64,000 nt of DNA from Nocardia concava NBRC 100430 (GTDB taxonomy: Bacteria; Actinomycetota; Actinomycetes; Mycobacteriales; Mycobacteriaceae): positions 62,001 through 126,000 of the forward strand of contig NZ_BAFX01000095.1 in NCBI RefSeq assembly GCF_000308815.1, given 5' to 3'. The notes under the pieces were generated by a model. The model had not been told where the DNA came from, did not search any database, and saw only the letters and a program-made list of their open reading frames with translations. Made by a program: the position numbers and the translations under genes. Below, one piece after another: positions 8,091-15,416 of this stretch. Numbering within the stretch: position 1 is the first letter of the stretch; each line of letters begins with the position of its first letter.

Positions 8091-9515
8091 TCAGGGATTC
8101 GCGCGGTAGCGCTGGTCGGCGAGGTCGGTCAGGGCCTGGGCCCAGCCGTCGAGGCGGTCGGCGGCGTCGCGGAGGTTGAGCATGGCCCAGCCGAGATCGT
8201 CGGTGATCGCGGCGCTTTCGGGGACGGCCAGCACGCGGGCGGCGGCCGCGACCATGCCCTCGTATTCGACGACGCCGCCGTCCAGGCGGATCGACACGGC
8301 CCGGACGTGCTCGCCCAGCGGCGAATTCGCGCCCAGCGCACCGGAAGCGCGTTCCATCGCGACCACATCCTGCGCAAGGGCGTGTAGCGCGGCCGCTCCG
8401 GAGGCAGCCGTCTCCAACGTGTCGTGCAGATCGTCCTCGGGCAGCCGACCGGATCGCGCGATCTGCGAATGCAATCCGTGCAGCGCACGCTCTGCGCGTA
8501 CCAATCGGGCAATGGAAGCTCGCGCGGCGGACCGAATCGGCGGCAGCTTCCGCGGCACGAACGTGGCCTGCGGCAACGGTGCCTTCCGCATCTCCAGATA
8601 ACGCTTGGCGGTCACCGCCGTTCCGGTGACCAGCGCGACCGCGCCGCCCCCGACCACGACCACCGCCCACGCCGGCGCCGAAATCAACACCAGCCCAACG
8701 GTTCCCGCAGTGGTCAGCCCGGAAGCCGTTCCCAACCGGAAGCTGCGGCGCCGCGCGCGCCGACGTTTGCGAAGTTCCCGCTCCCGCGGATCCGCCCACT
8801 TCCGCACCGCCACCAACGCCTGCTCCCCAACCCCCCGCAAGGTATCCGGCAGCCGCTGCGCCAACTCCTCCGGCTCGAACCCGGTAGGCGCCAACACCTC
8901 CCGCACCGCCTCGGTAGCCCGCTCCCGCCGCTTCCGCTTGCGTCGCCCCTCGGCACTCGGCTGCGCACCCGCCTCCACCGGTCGCCGACCGAATTCACCC
9001 GCGCCGCCGCCGTATGCGCCGTCGCCCAGGAAACCTGGATCGGACGGGCCCGCTTGGTAACCCGCAGGAGGAGTCCACGGGGCGCCCGCCGGGGGCGGCA
9101 CGGCGGCGCTCGATCCGGACGTTGGCCGCTGAGACTCCTGTGCGGGCATCGCCCCACCGTACGGCGAGGGTCCGACAGGCGGCCGGGCATCGAATCGCGG
9201 GGTGGCGCTGAAGTTCTGGTCCGCCTCGGACGGCGAATTCGGCGGCGCGACCGCGCTCGACCTGGTGGCGGCGTCGGGTCGGGCGGGGTGGCCGGGTCCG
9301 AGGGGGTGCGACGGGTTGTTTTCCGGCGCTGGGAAAGTCCTCACCGCCTGCACGGGAGCCGGTGTGGCGTCGGCTGTTTCGGCGGGCTGGGGGTTAGCCG
9401 GGGTGGGGAATGAGGAGGGGAGACCGGGGATGGGGTCTGGGGTTTTTGTCCGGGTCCTGCGGAGGAAACGGGCAGGGGAGGTCGCGGGACTTTGGTCGGC
9501 CCGCGATCTCCCCAT
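8091..9515 (-). CDS. pspM: Phage-shock-associated membrane protein PspM-like (Rv2743c family)
   Basis: A 474-residue protein with three parts. Residues 1 to about 190 are proline/alanine-rich and disordered. Next comes a basic stretch (RRKRKRRERATEAVREVL; later RKRRRARRRSF). After that is a hydrophobic pair (about 275-325, VGLVLISAPAWAVVVVGGGAVALV) and a C-terminal helical domain rich in Ala/Leu/Glu. It follows pspA by 25 bp in the same order as M. tuberculosis clgR-pspA(Rv2744c)-Rv2743c, where the product helps tether PspA to the membrane during envelope stress. The long disordered front is unlike the shorter M. tuberculosis protein, so the true start might be internal. Identification rests mainly on synteny and domain layout. 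Confidence 0.75.
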   Translation of the reverse strand: MGRSRADQSPATSPARFLRRTRTKTPDPIPGLPSSFPTPANPQPAETADATPAPVQAVRTFPAPENNPSHPLGPGHPARPDAATRSSAVAPPNSPSEADQNFSATPRFDARPPVGPSPYGGAMPAQESQRPTSGSSAAVPPPAGAPWTPPAGYQAGPSDPGFLGDGAYGGGAGEFGRRPVEAGAQPSAEGRRKRKRRERATEAVREVLAPTGFEPEELAQRLPDTLRGVGEQALVAVRKWADPRERELRKRRRARRRSFRLGTASGLTTAGTVGLVLISAPAWAVVVVGGGAVALVTGTAVTAKRYLEMRKAPLPQATFVPRKLPPIRSAARASIARLVRAERALHGLHSQIARSGRLPEDDLHDTLETAASGAAALHALAQDVVAMERASGALGANSPLGEHVRAVSIRLDGGVVEYEGMVAAAARVLAVPESAAITDDLGWAMLNLRDAADRLDGWAQALTDLADQRYRANP

Positions 9516-9540
9516 CGTCGTACTACCTTTCGCGCAGCAG

Positions 9541-10371
9541 TTACTGCTGGGCGGCCTGGCCCTTGTTGAAGGTGGGGTTGGCGGCGGGCTGGGCGGGCTG
9601 GCCCTGGATCTGAGGCTGGGCCGCGTTGCCGCCGGCGGGGAGGGCGTCGCCGCGCATGGAGGCGCGGATCTGCTCGAGGCGGTTGTGGCCGGCCATCTGG
9701 ATGGACGCCTGCTGGACCTCCATCATGCGGCCCTGGACCGAGTTGCCGGCCAGCTCGGCGGCGCCGAGGGCGTTGGCGTAGCGGCGCTCGATCTTCTCAC
9801 GCACCGCGTCCAGGCTCGGGGTGGTGCCGGGGGCGGAGAGGGTGGAGTCCATCTGCTGCAGCGAGGCCGAGACCTGCTCCTGCATCTTGGCCTGCTCCAG
9901 CTGGGACAGCAGCTTGGTGCGCTCGGCGACCTTCTGCTGCAGCAGCATGGCGTTCTGCTCGACGGCCTTCTTGGCCTGGGCGGCGGCCTGCAGCGACTGG
10001 TCGTGCAGCACCTTCAGATCCTCGACGGCCTGCTCGGCGGTCACCAGCTGCGCGGCGAAAGCCTCTGCGGCATTGGTGTACTGGATCGTCTTCTCGGTGT
10101 CGCCGGAGGCATTGGCCTGATCGGCGAGCAGAACCGCCTGGCGCGCATTGGCATTGAGCTTCTCGACCTCGTCGAGCTGCCGGTTCAGCTTCATCTCCAG
10201 CTGGCGCTGGTTGCCGATCACCGACGCGGCCTGCTGCGACAGGGCCTGATGCTGGCGCTGGGCTTCCTCGATGGCCTGCTGGATCTGGACCTTCGGATCC
10301 GCATGCTCCTCGATCTTCGAGTCGAAGAGGGCCATCAGGTACTTCCAGGCCTTCACGAACGGATTAGCCAT
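9541..10371 (-). CDS. pspA: PspA/IM30 envelope-stress protein
   Basis: A 276-residue, almost wholly helical coiled-coil protein. It starts MANPFVKAWKYLMALFDSKI, the amphipathic membrane-binding helix of PspA, and continues with the heptad-rich core (QLEMKLNRQLDEVEKLNANA; AERTKLLSQLEQAKMQEQV). The tail is Gln/Ala/Pro-rich. It is the orthologue of the M. tuberculosis 35-kDa antigen Rv2744c. PspA assembles at the inner face of the damaged cytoplasmic membrane and limits leakage. The gene sits between clgR (187 bp upstream) and pspM (25 bp downstream). The ribosome site is GGAGGCGGGAT before ATG. Confidence 0.92.
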   Translation of the reverse strand: MANPFVKAWKYLMALFDSKIEEHADPKVQIQQAIEEAQRQHQALSQQAASVIGNQRQLEMKLNRQLDEVEKLNANARQAVLLADQANASGDTEKTIQYTNAAEAFAAQLVTAEQAVEDLKVLHDQSLQAAAQAKKAVEQNAMLLQQKVAERTKLLSQLEQAKMQEQVSASLQQMDSTLSAPGTTPSLDAVREKIERRYANALGAAELAGNSVQGRMMEVQQASIQMAGHNRLEQIRASMRGDALPAGGNAAQPQIQGQPAQPAANPTFNKGQAAQQ

Positions 10372-10421
10372 CGATTGATCCCGCCTCCATATGACGTGCC
10401 GCGCCCCTTAGCGCGACAGTA

Positions 10422-10440
10422 GTGCGCGACCGTCGCGCAC
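10422..10440. promoter_or_regulatory. 19-bp perfect inverted repeat in front of pspA
   Basis: Arms GTGCGCGA and TCGCGCAC flank CCG, 51 bp upstream of the pspA start within the 187-bp clgR-pspA gap. On the minus strand it is followed at once by TACTGT, a reasonable -10 hexamer, so the repeat would sit in the spacer of a pspA promoter. GCG/CGC half-sites suit ClgR, the regulator encoded next door, but the spacing differs from the consensus I know. Hence a candidate operator, not an assigned one. Confidence 0.5.
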
Positions 10441-10558
10441 CCCTGTTGTCCCATATCTCCACTGTGCAACGGTCGTTCCGGAGATTTCGGCAACAGCACG
10501 ACGTCTCCGGCACGAAGCCTACAGAGAATTTATCCCTTTCGGCTCCGCAGCACAGCGA

Positions 10559-10996
10559 TCATTTGGCGGCCACCAGCACCAGACGGTCCGGCTTCGGGGC
10601 CGGAATCACAATGCGGGGGCCGAAAGTACCATCGGCGGCCAGCGCGACATCCCCGTCGCCGCCCTTCGGGGTGACCTTCCCGGCGACCTTCGCGATGCCC
10701 TTGGTGGGCAGCTTCGCAACATTCGCGGTGGCGGCCTTCTCACCCGCCAGCGCGGTGGCCTTGTCGGCGTCGGCCATGGCCGCGCTCACATCGAAAAGCA
10801 CCTGCGACAGCGGCACATCCAGGGCCGTGCAGATGGCGGCCAGCAGTTCACTGGACGCCTCCTTGCGACCCCGTTCCACCTCGGACAGGTACCCCAGACT
10901 GACGCGCGCCGAGGTGGAGACCTCACGCAGTGTCCGGCTCTGGGCGACCCGAGCACGCCGCAGGCTCTCTCCGATGGCTTCTCGCAGCAGCGTCAT
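10559..10996 (-). CDS. clgR: ClgR-type XRE transcriptional activator of proteolysis and psp genes
   Basis: A 145-residue protein with an XRE helix-turn-helix at residues 8-68 (SRTLREVSTSARVSLGYLSE, then VERGRKEASSELLAAI) and an Ala/Lys-rich tail ending LVLVAAK. ClgR activates clpP/clpC and, in mycobacteria, the psp operon. In relatives the protein is kept short-lived by ClpCP acting on an Ala-Ala C-terminus; here a Lys follows the two alanines, so that degron may be altered. It sits directly upstream of pspA. A GGAAC-N17-CGTT promoter lies upstream (11044-11070), which matches control by the envelope-stress sigma factor SigE. Confidence 0.9.
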   Translation of the reverse strand: MTLLREAIGESLRRARVAQSRTLREVSTSARVSLGYLSEVERGRKEASSELLAAICTALDVPLSQVLFDVSAAMADADKATALAGEKAATANVAKLPTKGIAKVAGKVTPKGGDGDVALAADGTFGPRIVIPAPKPDRLVLVAAK

Positions 10997-11043
10997 CTCG
11001 TTCTCCTCACACTCGTCTCGCCGGACCCAGCGTTTGACTGGAC

Positions 11044-11070
11044 AACGTCCGGCGGCGGCCGCGCGTTCCC
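11044..11070 (-). promoter_or_regulatory. ECF (SigE-like) promoter of clgR
   Basis: Read on the minus strand, GGGAAC (11070-11065) is followed after 17 bases by CGTTG (11047-11043). This fits the GGAAC / CGTT pattern of ECF/SigE promoters in actinobacteria. The -10 element is 47 bp upstream of the clgR ATG. In M. tuberculosis the clgR-psp genes are SigE-dependent, which agrees with this reading. Start site not proven. Confidence 0.6.
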
Positions 11071-11077
11071 GGCCCCT

Positions 11078-11647
11078 TCACTCGCCCCTGACCGAGCGGA
11101 CGAGTTCGGTGACCGCGGCGCGGACCGCGCCCACCCTGATCGTCCACCGGTCCCCCGACAACTTCAACCGAAGTACCTCGGTGGACTGTGGACCCGCTAT
11201 ACCAAGGAATACCGTGCCGACGGGCTTGCCGTCCTGCGGATCGGGTCCGGCGACCCCGGTGAGTCCGATTCCCCAGTCCGCCCCGCAGCGGCGTCGCGCC
11301 CCTACGGCGAGCTGTTCCGCGGTGCTCGCGGCCACCGGTCCATCCGTGGCCAGCGTGTCCGCACTCACACCCGCGAGCGAGTTCTTGAGGTCGGTGGCGT
11401 AGACGATCAGTCCACCCCGCAACACCGCGCTCGCGCCCGGAATTCCCGCGATGGTCGCGCTGAGCAGTCCAGCGGTCAGCGATTCGGCGGTGGCCACGGT
11501 CTGGCCGGCCTCGACCAGGGCGGCCACCAGATCGGCGGCGTCGGCGGCGGCGATCAGCGGATCGGGCGGGATCGGTGCGGCGGTCGCCACGCGGGACAGC
11601 ACGGCCTCGATATCGGGCCGCGCACGAACCGGGCGATCAGGACGCAC
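11078..11647 (-). CDS. CinA C-terminal family nicotinamide-nucleotide amidohydrolase
   Basis: A 189-residue protein corresponding to the C-terminal CinA/PncC domain alone. The conserved blocks are TVATAESLTAGLLSATI (about 50-66), VLRGGLIVYATDLKNSLAGV and GADWGIGLTGVAGPDPQDGKPVGTV (these three carry the Ser and the substrate loop). PncC-type enzymes deamidate NMN to nicotinate mononucleotide in NAD salvage. The COG1058 N-terminal domain of full CinA is missing, as is usual for this short form. The 5' end overlaps the end of pgsA by 11 bp; conserved sequence begins only at about residue 30, so a later start is possible. M. tuberculosis lacks this gene between pgsA3 and clgR. Confidence 0.82.
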   Translation of the reverse strand: MRPDRPVRARPDIEAVLSRVATAAPIPPDPLIAAADAADLVAALVEAGQTVATAESLTAGLLSATIAGIPGASAVLRGGLIVYATDLKNSLAGVSADTLATDGPVAASTAEQLAVGARRRCGADWGIGLTGVAGPDPQDGKPVGTVFLGIAGPQSTEVLRLKLSGDRWTIRVGAVRAAVTELVRSVRGE

Positions 11648-12359
11648 GGGAACCGCCCGGCGAGCCGAACCACAGGCGAGCCGCCTGCACGACGTAATCC
11701 AGACCGGTGACGACGGTCAGCACCACCGCGAGATACATCAAGTCCATTCCGGCCGAAGCGAATCCGCCCGACAGCGGCAGCAACAGCACAGCAATGGCGA
11801 CGGACTGCACCAGCGTCTTGAGCTTGCCGCCCCGGCCCGCGGGAATGACACCGCGCCGGACCACGGCGAGCCGCAGCAGGGTGATGCCCAGTTCGCGGGC
11901 CACGATGACCAGCGTGATCCACCACGGCAGATCGTGCAGCATCGAAAGCCCGATCAGCGCGGCGCCGATGAGCGCCTTGTCGGCGATCGGATCCGCGAGC
12001 TTGCCGAAGTCGGTGACCAGGCCGTATTTCCGAGCCAGCTGCCCGTCGATGCGGTCGGTGATGGCGGCGATGCCGAACAGTCCGGCCGCGATCCAGCGCC
12101 ATTCGGTGTCGTGCCCGCCGTGGGCGAACAAGGCCATCAGGAACAGCGGAACGATCAGGATGCGCAGGATGGTCAGGATATTCGCGATGTTCATCAGCGG
12201 TACCGCCGCGGGTTCCACGACCGCCTCGGGCCGGGGTGCTGAGATGTAGCCCGGGGTTGCCGCCGGACCGGCTTCCGCCCAGCGACCCTCGATCTCGTCA
12301 CGCTGCACAGTCACCAGAGCCCCCACCGGCCGTCGCGGCGGCCATGATTCCCCGGCCAT
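11637..12359 (-). CDS. pgsA: CDP-diacylglycerol-glycerol-3-phosphate 3-phosphatidyltransferase-like protein (PgsA3)
   Basis: A CDP-alcohol phosphatidyltransferase. The full signature D-x2-DG-x2-AR-x8-G-x3-D-x3-D is present as DRIDGQLARKYG then FGKLADPIAD. Six hydrophobic segments follow the first conserved block MNIANILTILRIL, which starts at about residue 56. It makes phosphatidylglycerol phosphate or a related lipid at the cytoplasmic membrane. It takes the place of Rv2746c (pgsA3) in the syntenic block. The 5' end is uncertain. ATG 12359 gives a 55-residue low-complexity lead; GTG 12314 or the MNIAN methionine could be the real start. Confidence 0.87.
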   Translation of the reverse strand: MAGESWPPRRPVGALVTVQRDEIEGRWAEAGPAATPGYISAPRPEAVVEPAAVPLMNIANILTILRILIVPLFLMALFAHGGHDTEWRWIAAGLFGIAAITDRIDGQLARKYGLVTDFGKLADPIADKALIGAALIGLSMLHDLPWWITLVIVARELGITLLRLAVVRRGVIPAGRGGKLKTLVQSVAIAVLLLPLSGGFASAGMDLMYLAVVLTVVTGLDYVVQAARLWFGSPGGSRAS

Positions 12360-12434
12360 GCCGGTATGCGGGGCGACTGGATGTGTGACACACCGACAAG
12401 CCTATCGGTAGGTGGGCCGACTACTGTGCACCCC

Positions 12435-12977
12435 ATGACAACACGGGCACCAGACAGCGGTTCAGTCGGCGGGCAGGCGGCAATCGTGCCGACCGTCCGC
12501 CGAGCGCGAACCTCTGACGTGCCCGAGATCAAGAAGCTCATCGACATCTACGCCGGCCGGATCCTGCTCGAGAAGAACCTGGTCACGCTGTACGAGGCGG
12601 TGCAGGAGTTCTGGGTCGCCGAGCGCGACGGCGTGATCCTGGGCTGCGGTGCGCTGCACGTGCTGTGGGCCGATCTGGGCGAGGTGCGCACGGTCGCGGT
12701 GCATCCGGATATCAAGGGCACCGGGGCGGGGCGGCTGCTGGTCGAGCAGCTGATCGCGGTCGCGCGGGAACTGCAGCTCAAGCGGCTGTTCGTGCTGACC
12801 TTCGAGGTGGATTTCTTCGCCCGGCACGGGTTCGTGGAGATCGAGGGCACGCCGGTCACCGCCGAGGTGTACGCCGAGATGTGCCGGTCCTACGACACCG
12901 GTGTCGCCGAATTCCTGGATCTGTCCTACGTCAAGCCGAACACGCTCGGGAATACCCGAATGCTGTTGACGCTCTGA
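12435..12977 (+). CDS. argA: Amino-acid N-acetyltransferase (ArgA-type GNAT)
   Basis: A 180-residue GNAT-fold protein. Residues 20-60 hold the first helix (ARTSDVPEIKKLIDIYAGRI), then GCGALHVLWADLGEVRTVAV (strand 4) and the acetyl-CoA loop HPDIKGTGAGRLLVEQLI. The tail FFARHGFVEI is also typical. It is syntenic with Rv2747, which acetylates glutamate in the first step of arginine synthesis without the kinase-like domain of E. coli ArgA. It is divergent from pgsA, separated by a 75-bp region that must hold both promoters. An in-frame ATG at 12366 exists, but 12435 fits the conserved N-terminus and leaves room for a promoter. Confidence 0.87.
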   Translation: MTTRAPDSGSVGGQAAIVPTVRRARTSDVPEIKKLIDIYAGRILLEKNLVTLYEAVQEFWVAERDGVILGCGALHVLWADLGEVRTVAVHPDIKGTGAGRLLVEQLIAVARELQLKRLFVLTFEVDFFARHGFVEIEGTPVTAEVYAEMCRSYDTGVAEFLDLSYVKPNTLGNTRMLLTL

Positions 12978-13017
12978 TACTTCCGAACCCATACCGAGTT
13001 AGAGGGAGCTCTCGCCC

Positions 13018-13302
13018 ATGGCAGTCTTCGCCGTCCACTACGTCTACTCCGACGCCACCGCGCCCGCGCGCGACATCCACCGCCCCGAGCACCGCGGCTG
13101 GCTCAACGACCTGGTCGCCCAGGGCACCGTCCTGACCAGCGGCCCGTACCCGGACGGCTCCGGCGCCCTCATCCTGGTCAAGGCCGACTCCCTCGACGCC
13201 GTGACCAAGCTCTTCGAGGACGACCCGTTCAACCGCGAGGGCCTGCTCACCGACAAGCGCATCATCGAATGGCTCCCGACCATGGGCGCCTTCACCTCCT
13301 AA
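13018..13302 (+). CDS. YciI-like protein
   Basis: A 94-residue single-domain protein of the YciI family (ferredoxin-like fold, DUF1330/muconolactone-isomerase-like). Visible hallmarks are the R-x3-R-x3-L pattern in IHRPEHRGWLNDLVAQG, TSGPYPDGSGALILV, and the DDPFNREGLL turn followed by IIEW. The His of HRPEH and the Asp of DDPF are the proposed active-site pair. The biochemical role is unknown for most members. A good ribosome site GAGGGAGCT precedes the ATG. It lies 40 bp after argA on the same strand, and a strong hairpin follows. Confidence 0.87.
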   Translation: MAVFAVHYVYSDATAPARDIHRPEHRGWLNDLVAQGTVLTSGPYPDGSGALILVKADSLDAVTKLFEDDPFNREGLLTDKRIIEWLPTMGAFTS

Positions 13303-13319
13303 CCGATCCCACATGCGTT

Positions 13320-13352
13320 GAGCCCCACCCGGCGAATCCTGGTGGGGCTCTT
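13320..13352 (+). terminator. Stem-loop terminator after the YciI-like gene
   Basis: Perfect 10-bp arms GAGCCCCACC (13320-13329) and GGTGGGGCTC (13341-13350) around an 11-base loop, 17 bp past the stop codon. Only two T follow, as is common in GC-rich actinobacteria. Confidence 0.7.
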
Positions 13353-13370
13353 CCGTGTCGGAGGCCCACT

Positions 13371-13449
13371 CCGTCATTCCGGCGCGCTTTTTGGCCGGAA
13401 TCCACCCGAACTGCTGTGGATCCCGGCCAAAAGCATGCCGGGATGACGG
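13371..13449. repeat. Interspersed palindromic repeat, copy 1
   Basis: The left arm (13371-13404), starting CCGTCATTCCGGCGCGC, and the right arm (13417-13449), ending CATGCCGGGATGACGG, are imperfect inverted copies about 33 bp long with a 12-bp spacer. Each arm also contains an inner TTGGCCGG or CCGGCCAA motif. A second copy with the same arms occurs at 56662-56736, 43 kb away, so this is a dispersed family and not a local terminator. It lies in the convergent gap between the YciI gene and the Gfo/Idh/MocA gene. Confidence 0.8.
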
Positions 13450-13459
13450 GGAGAAGCGG

Positions 13460-14581
13460 TCAGGCAGGGATCGACTGACGGGCGCCGATGTCGGCGCTGC
13501 GGCGGATGGCGTCGAGGACGCGGTGCATGCGCAGGCCCGTGTCGAAGGTGGGGACGGTGTGGTCGCCGGTGCGGATGTCTTCGGCGAGGCGGGCGTAGAG
13601 GCGGGCAACGTTGCGGGATTCGACGGGGAGGTCGGCGATGGGCGCGGGGTCGGCGGGGGTGAGGTCCTGCCAGGTGGCGCCGCGGGAGGCCAGCAGTTTC
13701 AGGTCGCTCATCTGGATGCCGCCTGCGTGCAGGCCGGGCGCGCCGGTGGCGGTGTCGTTGGCCAGGACGAGATCGCCTTCGGTGCCGGAGATTTCGATGC
13801 GGGTGTGGGCGTTGGTGATCTTCGCGTCGTGCAGATGGGCCGACACCACCAGGCCGTCGATCGTGCGGGCGTTCAGGAGCAGATGATCGGGGCTCGTCAC
13901 GGGTAGCCGCTCCCCCGTTTCGGCGACGACGTTGTGCGCATTGCGAATTGCCAGGTCGGCCGATACCTCGGCGAGGTCTCCGAGGAGGAACTGCACCGGG
14001 TCGAGGGTGTGACCACCGGCCACCTCCAGGAGCCCGGCGGCATTCTCACGGTCGAGAGTGTAGGCCGCCCACTGCGGGATGCGACCGCCCGCGCCCTTGC
14101 CGCGCGAGGAGTAGACGGTGGTCGAAACCGGTTCGCCCACATAGCCTTCCGCGAGTAGCTGCCGGGCACGCAGCACCGCCGGGGCGAAGCGAGCCTGCAG
14201 CCCGACGACGTGATGACCGGATGCGACGGCCGCTTCGGCGACGATGGCCTCGGCCTCGGAAGTGGTTCGGGTGAGGGGCCATTCGGAGTAGACGTGTTTG
14301 CCCGCGGCGAGGGCGGCGCGGATGAGGGCGGCGTGGGCGGGGACCTTCACGGTGATGACGACCAGGTCGACGTCGGGGTGGGAGGCCAGGGCGGTGGCGT
14401 CGGTGAAGGCGTGGTCGGCTCCGAAGTCGCGGGCGGCTTGTTCGGCGCTTTCGCGGCGGCTGGTGCCGACCGCGGTCAGTTCGACGTCCGGGAGCGCGCG
14501 CAGGGCCGGGATGTGGGCGCGGGAGGCCCAGCCGCGGTCGGGGCTCGCGCCGATGATTCCCACTCGGATGCGGTCGGACAT
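13460..14581 (-). CDS. Gfo/Idh/MocA family oxidoreductase
   Basis: A 373-residue NAD(P)-dependent dehydrogenase. The N-terminal Rossmann fold reads RVGIIGASPDRGWASRAHIP. The family EKP motif region is AGKHVYSEWPL, with W in place of K, so the usual catalytic Lys of the EKP triplet is missing. The C-terminal alpha/beta domain follows, with GGHTLDPVQFLLG as the conserved G-G-x2-D/H segment. The substrate class is a sugar, inositol or related polyol, but the missing Lys makes the exact chemistry uncertain. It is divergent from a TetR-type gene, and the 107-bp gap between them holds two copies of one operator. Confidence 0.85.
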   Translation of the reverse strand: MSDRIRVGIIGASPDRGWASRAHIPALRALPDVELTAVGTSRRESAEQAARDFGADHAFTDATALASHPDVDLVVITVKVPAHAALIRAALAAGKHVYSEWPLTRTTSEAEAIVAEAAVASGHHVVGLQARFAPAVLRARQLLAEGYVGEPVSTTVYSSRGKGAGGRIPQWAAYTLDRENAAGLLEVAGGHTLDPVQFLLGDLAEVSADLAIRNAHNVVAETGERLPVTSPDHLLLNARTIDGLVVSAHLHDAKITNAHTRIEISGTEGDLVLANDTATGAPGLHAGGIQMSDLKLLASRGATWQDLTPADPAPIADLPVESRNVARLYARLAEDIRTGDHTVPTFDTGLRMHRVLDAIRRSADIGARQSIPA

Positions 14582-14616
14582 CGCTCAACTCCTTCGCGCT
14601 GAAATTCTTCACTAAC

Positions 14617-14633
14617 CGGACTCAGTCGGTCCG
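14617..14633. promoter_or_regulatory. TetR-type operator, copy 1
   Basis: CGGAC-N7-GTCCG, a perfect 5-bp-arm inverted repeat 36 bp upstream of the oxidoreductase start. It shares the core GGAC-N7-GTCC followed by a T run and the internal CAG with copy 2 at 14652-14668. The two copies lie 35 bp apart in the same orientation. Confidence 0.7.
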
Positions 14634-14651
14634 TTTTTGAAGCTAGCCAAG

Positions 14652-14668
14652 CGGACCCAGAAAGTCCA
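14652..14668. promoter_or_regulatory. TetR-type operator, copy 2
   Basis: CGGAC-N7-GTCCA, 21 bp upstream of the TetR-family gene. With copy 1 it forms a paired site covering both divergent promoters, so the regulator probably represses itself and the oxidoreductase gene. Confidence 0.7.
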
Positions 14669-14688
14669 CTTTTGCTAGAGTCCAGGTC

Positions 14689-15282
14689 ATGACCGCCGTC
14701 GACCGCCTCCTGGCCCGCGAATCCGGGCCGACGCCGCGCGCCGACGCGCGCCGGAATCTGGAACGGCTGGTTGCCGCGGCGCGTTCTGCCGTCACCGAGG
14801 TCGGGGTGAACGTGACAGCGCAAGAGGTCGCGCAGCGCGCCGGGGTGGGCAAAGGGACTTTCTATCGCCGCGTGCCCTCACTCGACGTATTGCTGCAAGC
14901 CGTCCTGGAAGAAGTCCTCGACGAAGGCATCGCAGTCGCCGACCGGGCACTCGAAAACCCCGATCCCTGGCAGGGATTCACCGAATTCGCCGCCGCCTAC
15001 GTGGGTTTGCGCAAGGAAAGCTGTGGCGTGAACGAGGCCCTCGGCGGCGCCGGGAGCTGCGATCTGGAGCGCTGCCTGGGCGACCTGCGCGAGCGGTTGC
15101 GCGAATTGGTCGCGCGGGCACAGGAAAACGGCTCGATGCGGTCCGACATCACCTGGCAGGAAGTGGCCTTCGTGCTGGCCGGAGTGGCCACCGACGATCA
15201 CACGATCGGATTGACCGCCGCACCCGATCAATGGCAGCGCAATCTGCGCATCGTTCTGGACGGCCTCGGCACCCGAGGCTGA
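14689..15282 (+). CDS. TetR family transcriptional regulator
   Basis: A 197-residue protein. The N-terminal helix-turn-helix (about residues 25-70) is typical of TetR repressors: LVAAARSAVTEVGVNVTAQE, then VAQRAGVGKGTFYRRVPS. The C-terminal part is helical, with a SetR/ligand-binding pattern. It is divergently transcribed from the Gfo/Idh/MocA oxidoreductase, and two GGAC-N7-GTCC sites lie between them. It probably controls both genes in response to a substrate of the oxidoreductase; the inducer is unknown. Confidence 0.88.
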   Translation: MTAVDRLLARESGPTPRADARRNLERLVAAARSAVTEVGVNVTAQEVAQRAGVGKGTFYRRVPSLDVLLQAVLEEVLDEGIAVADRALENPDPWQGFTEFAAAYVGLRKESCGVNEALGGAGSCDLERCLGDLRERLRELVARAQENGSMRSDITWQEVAFVLAGVATDDHTIGLTAAPDQWQRNLRIVLDGLGTRG

Positions 15283-15416
15283 TCGACCCTTTACGATCTT
15301 GATAGCAGGACATTTGCCTCTGCATTGCTAGACCGCGATTCGGGAATTATCGGTAGCCGGAACATCCAACTGGGAGGCTCCTGCGCGCCCGCGACAGGAC
15401 CCGAAAGGACATCGCA

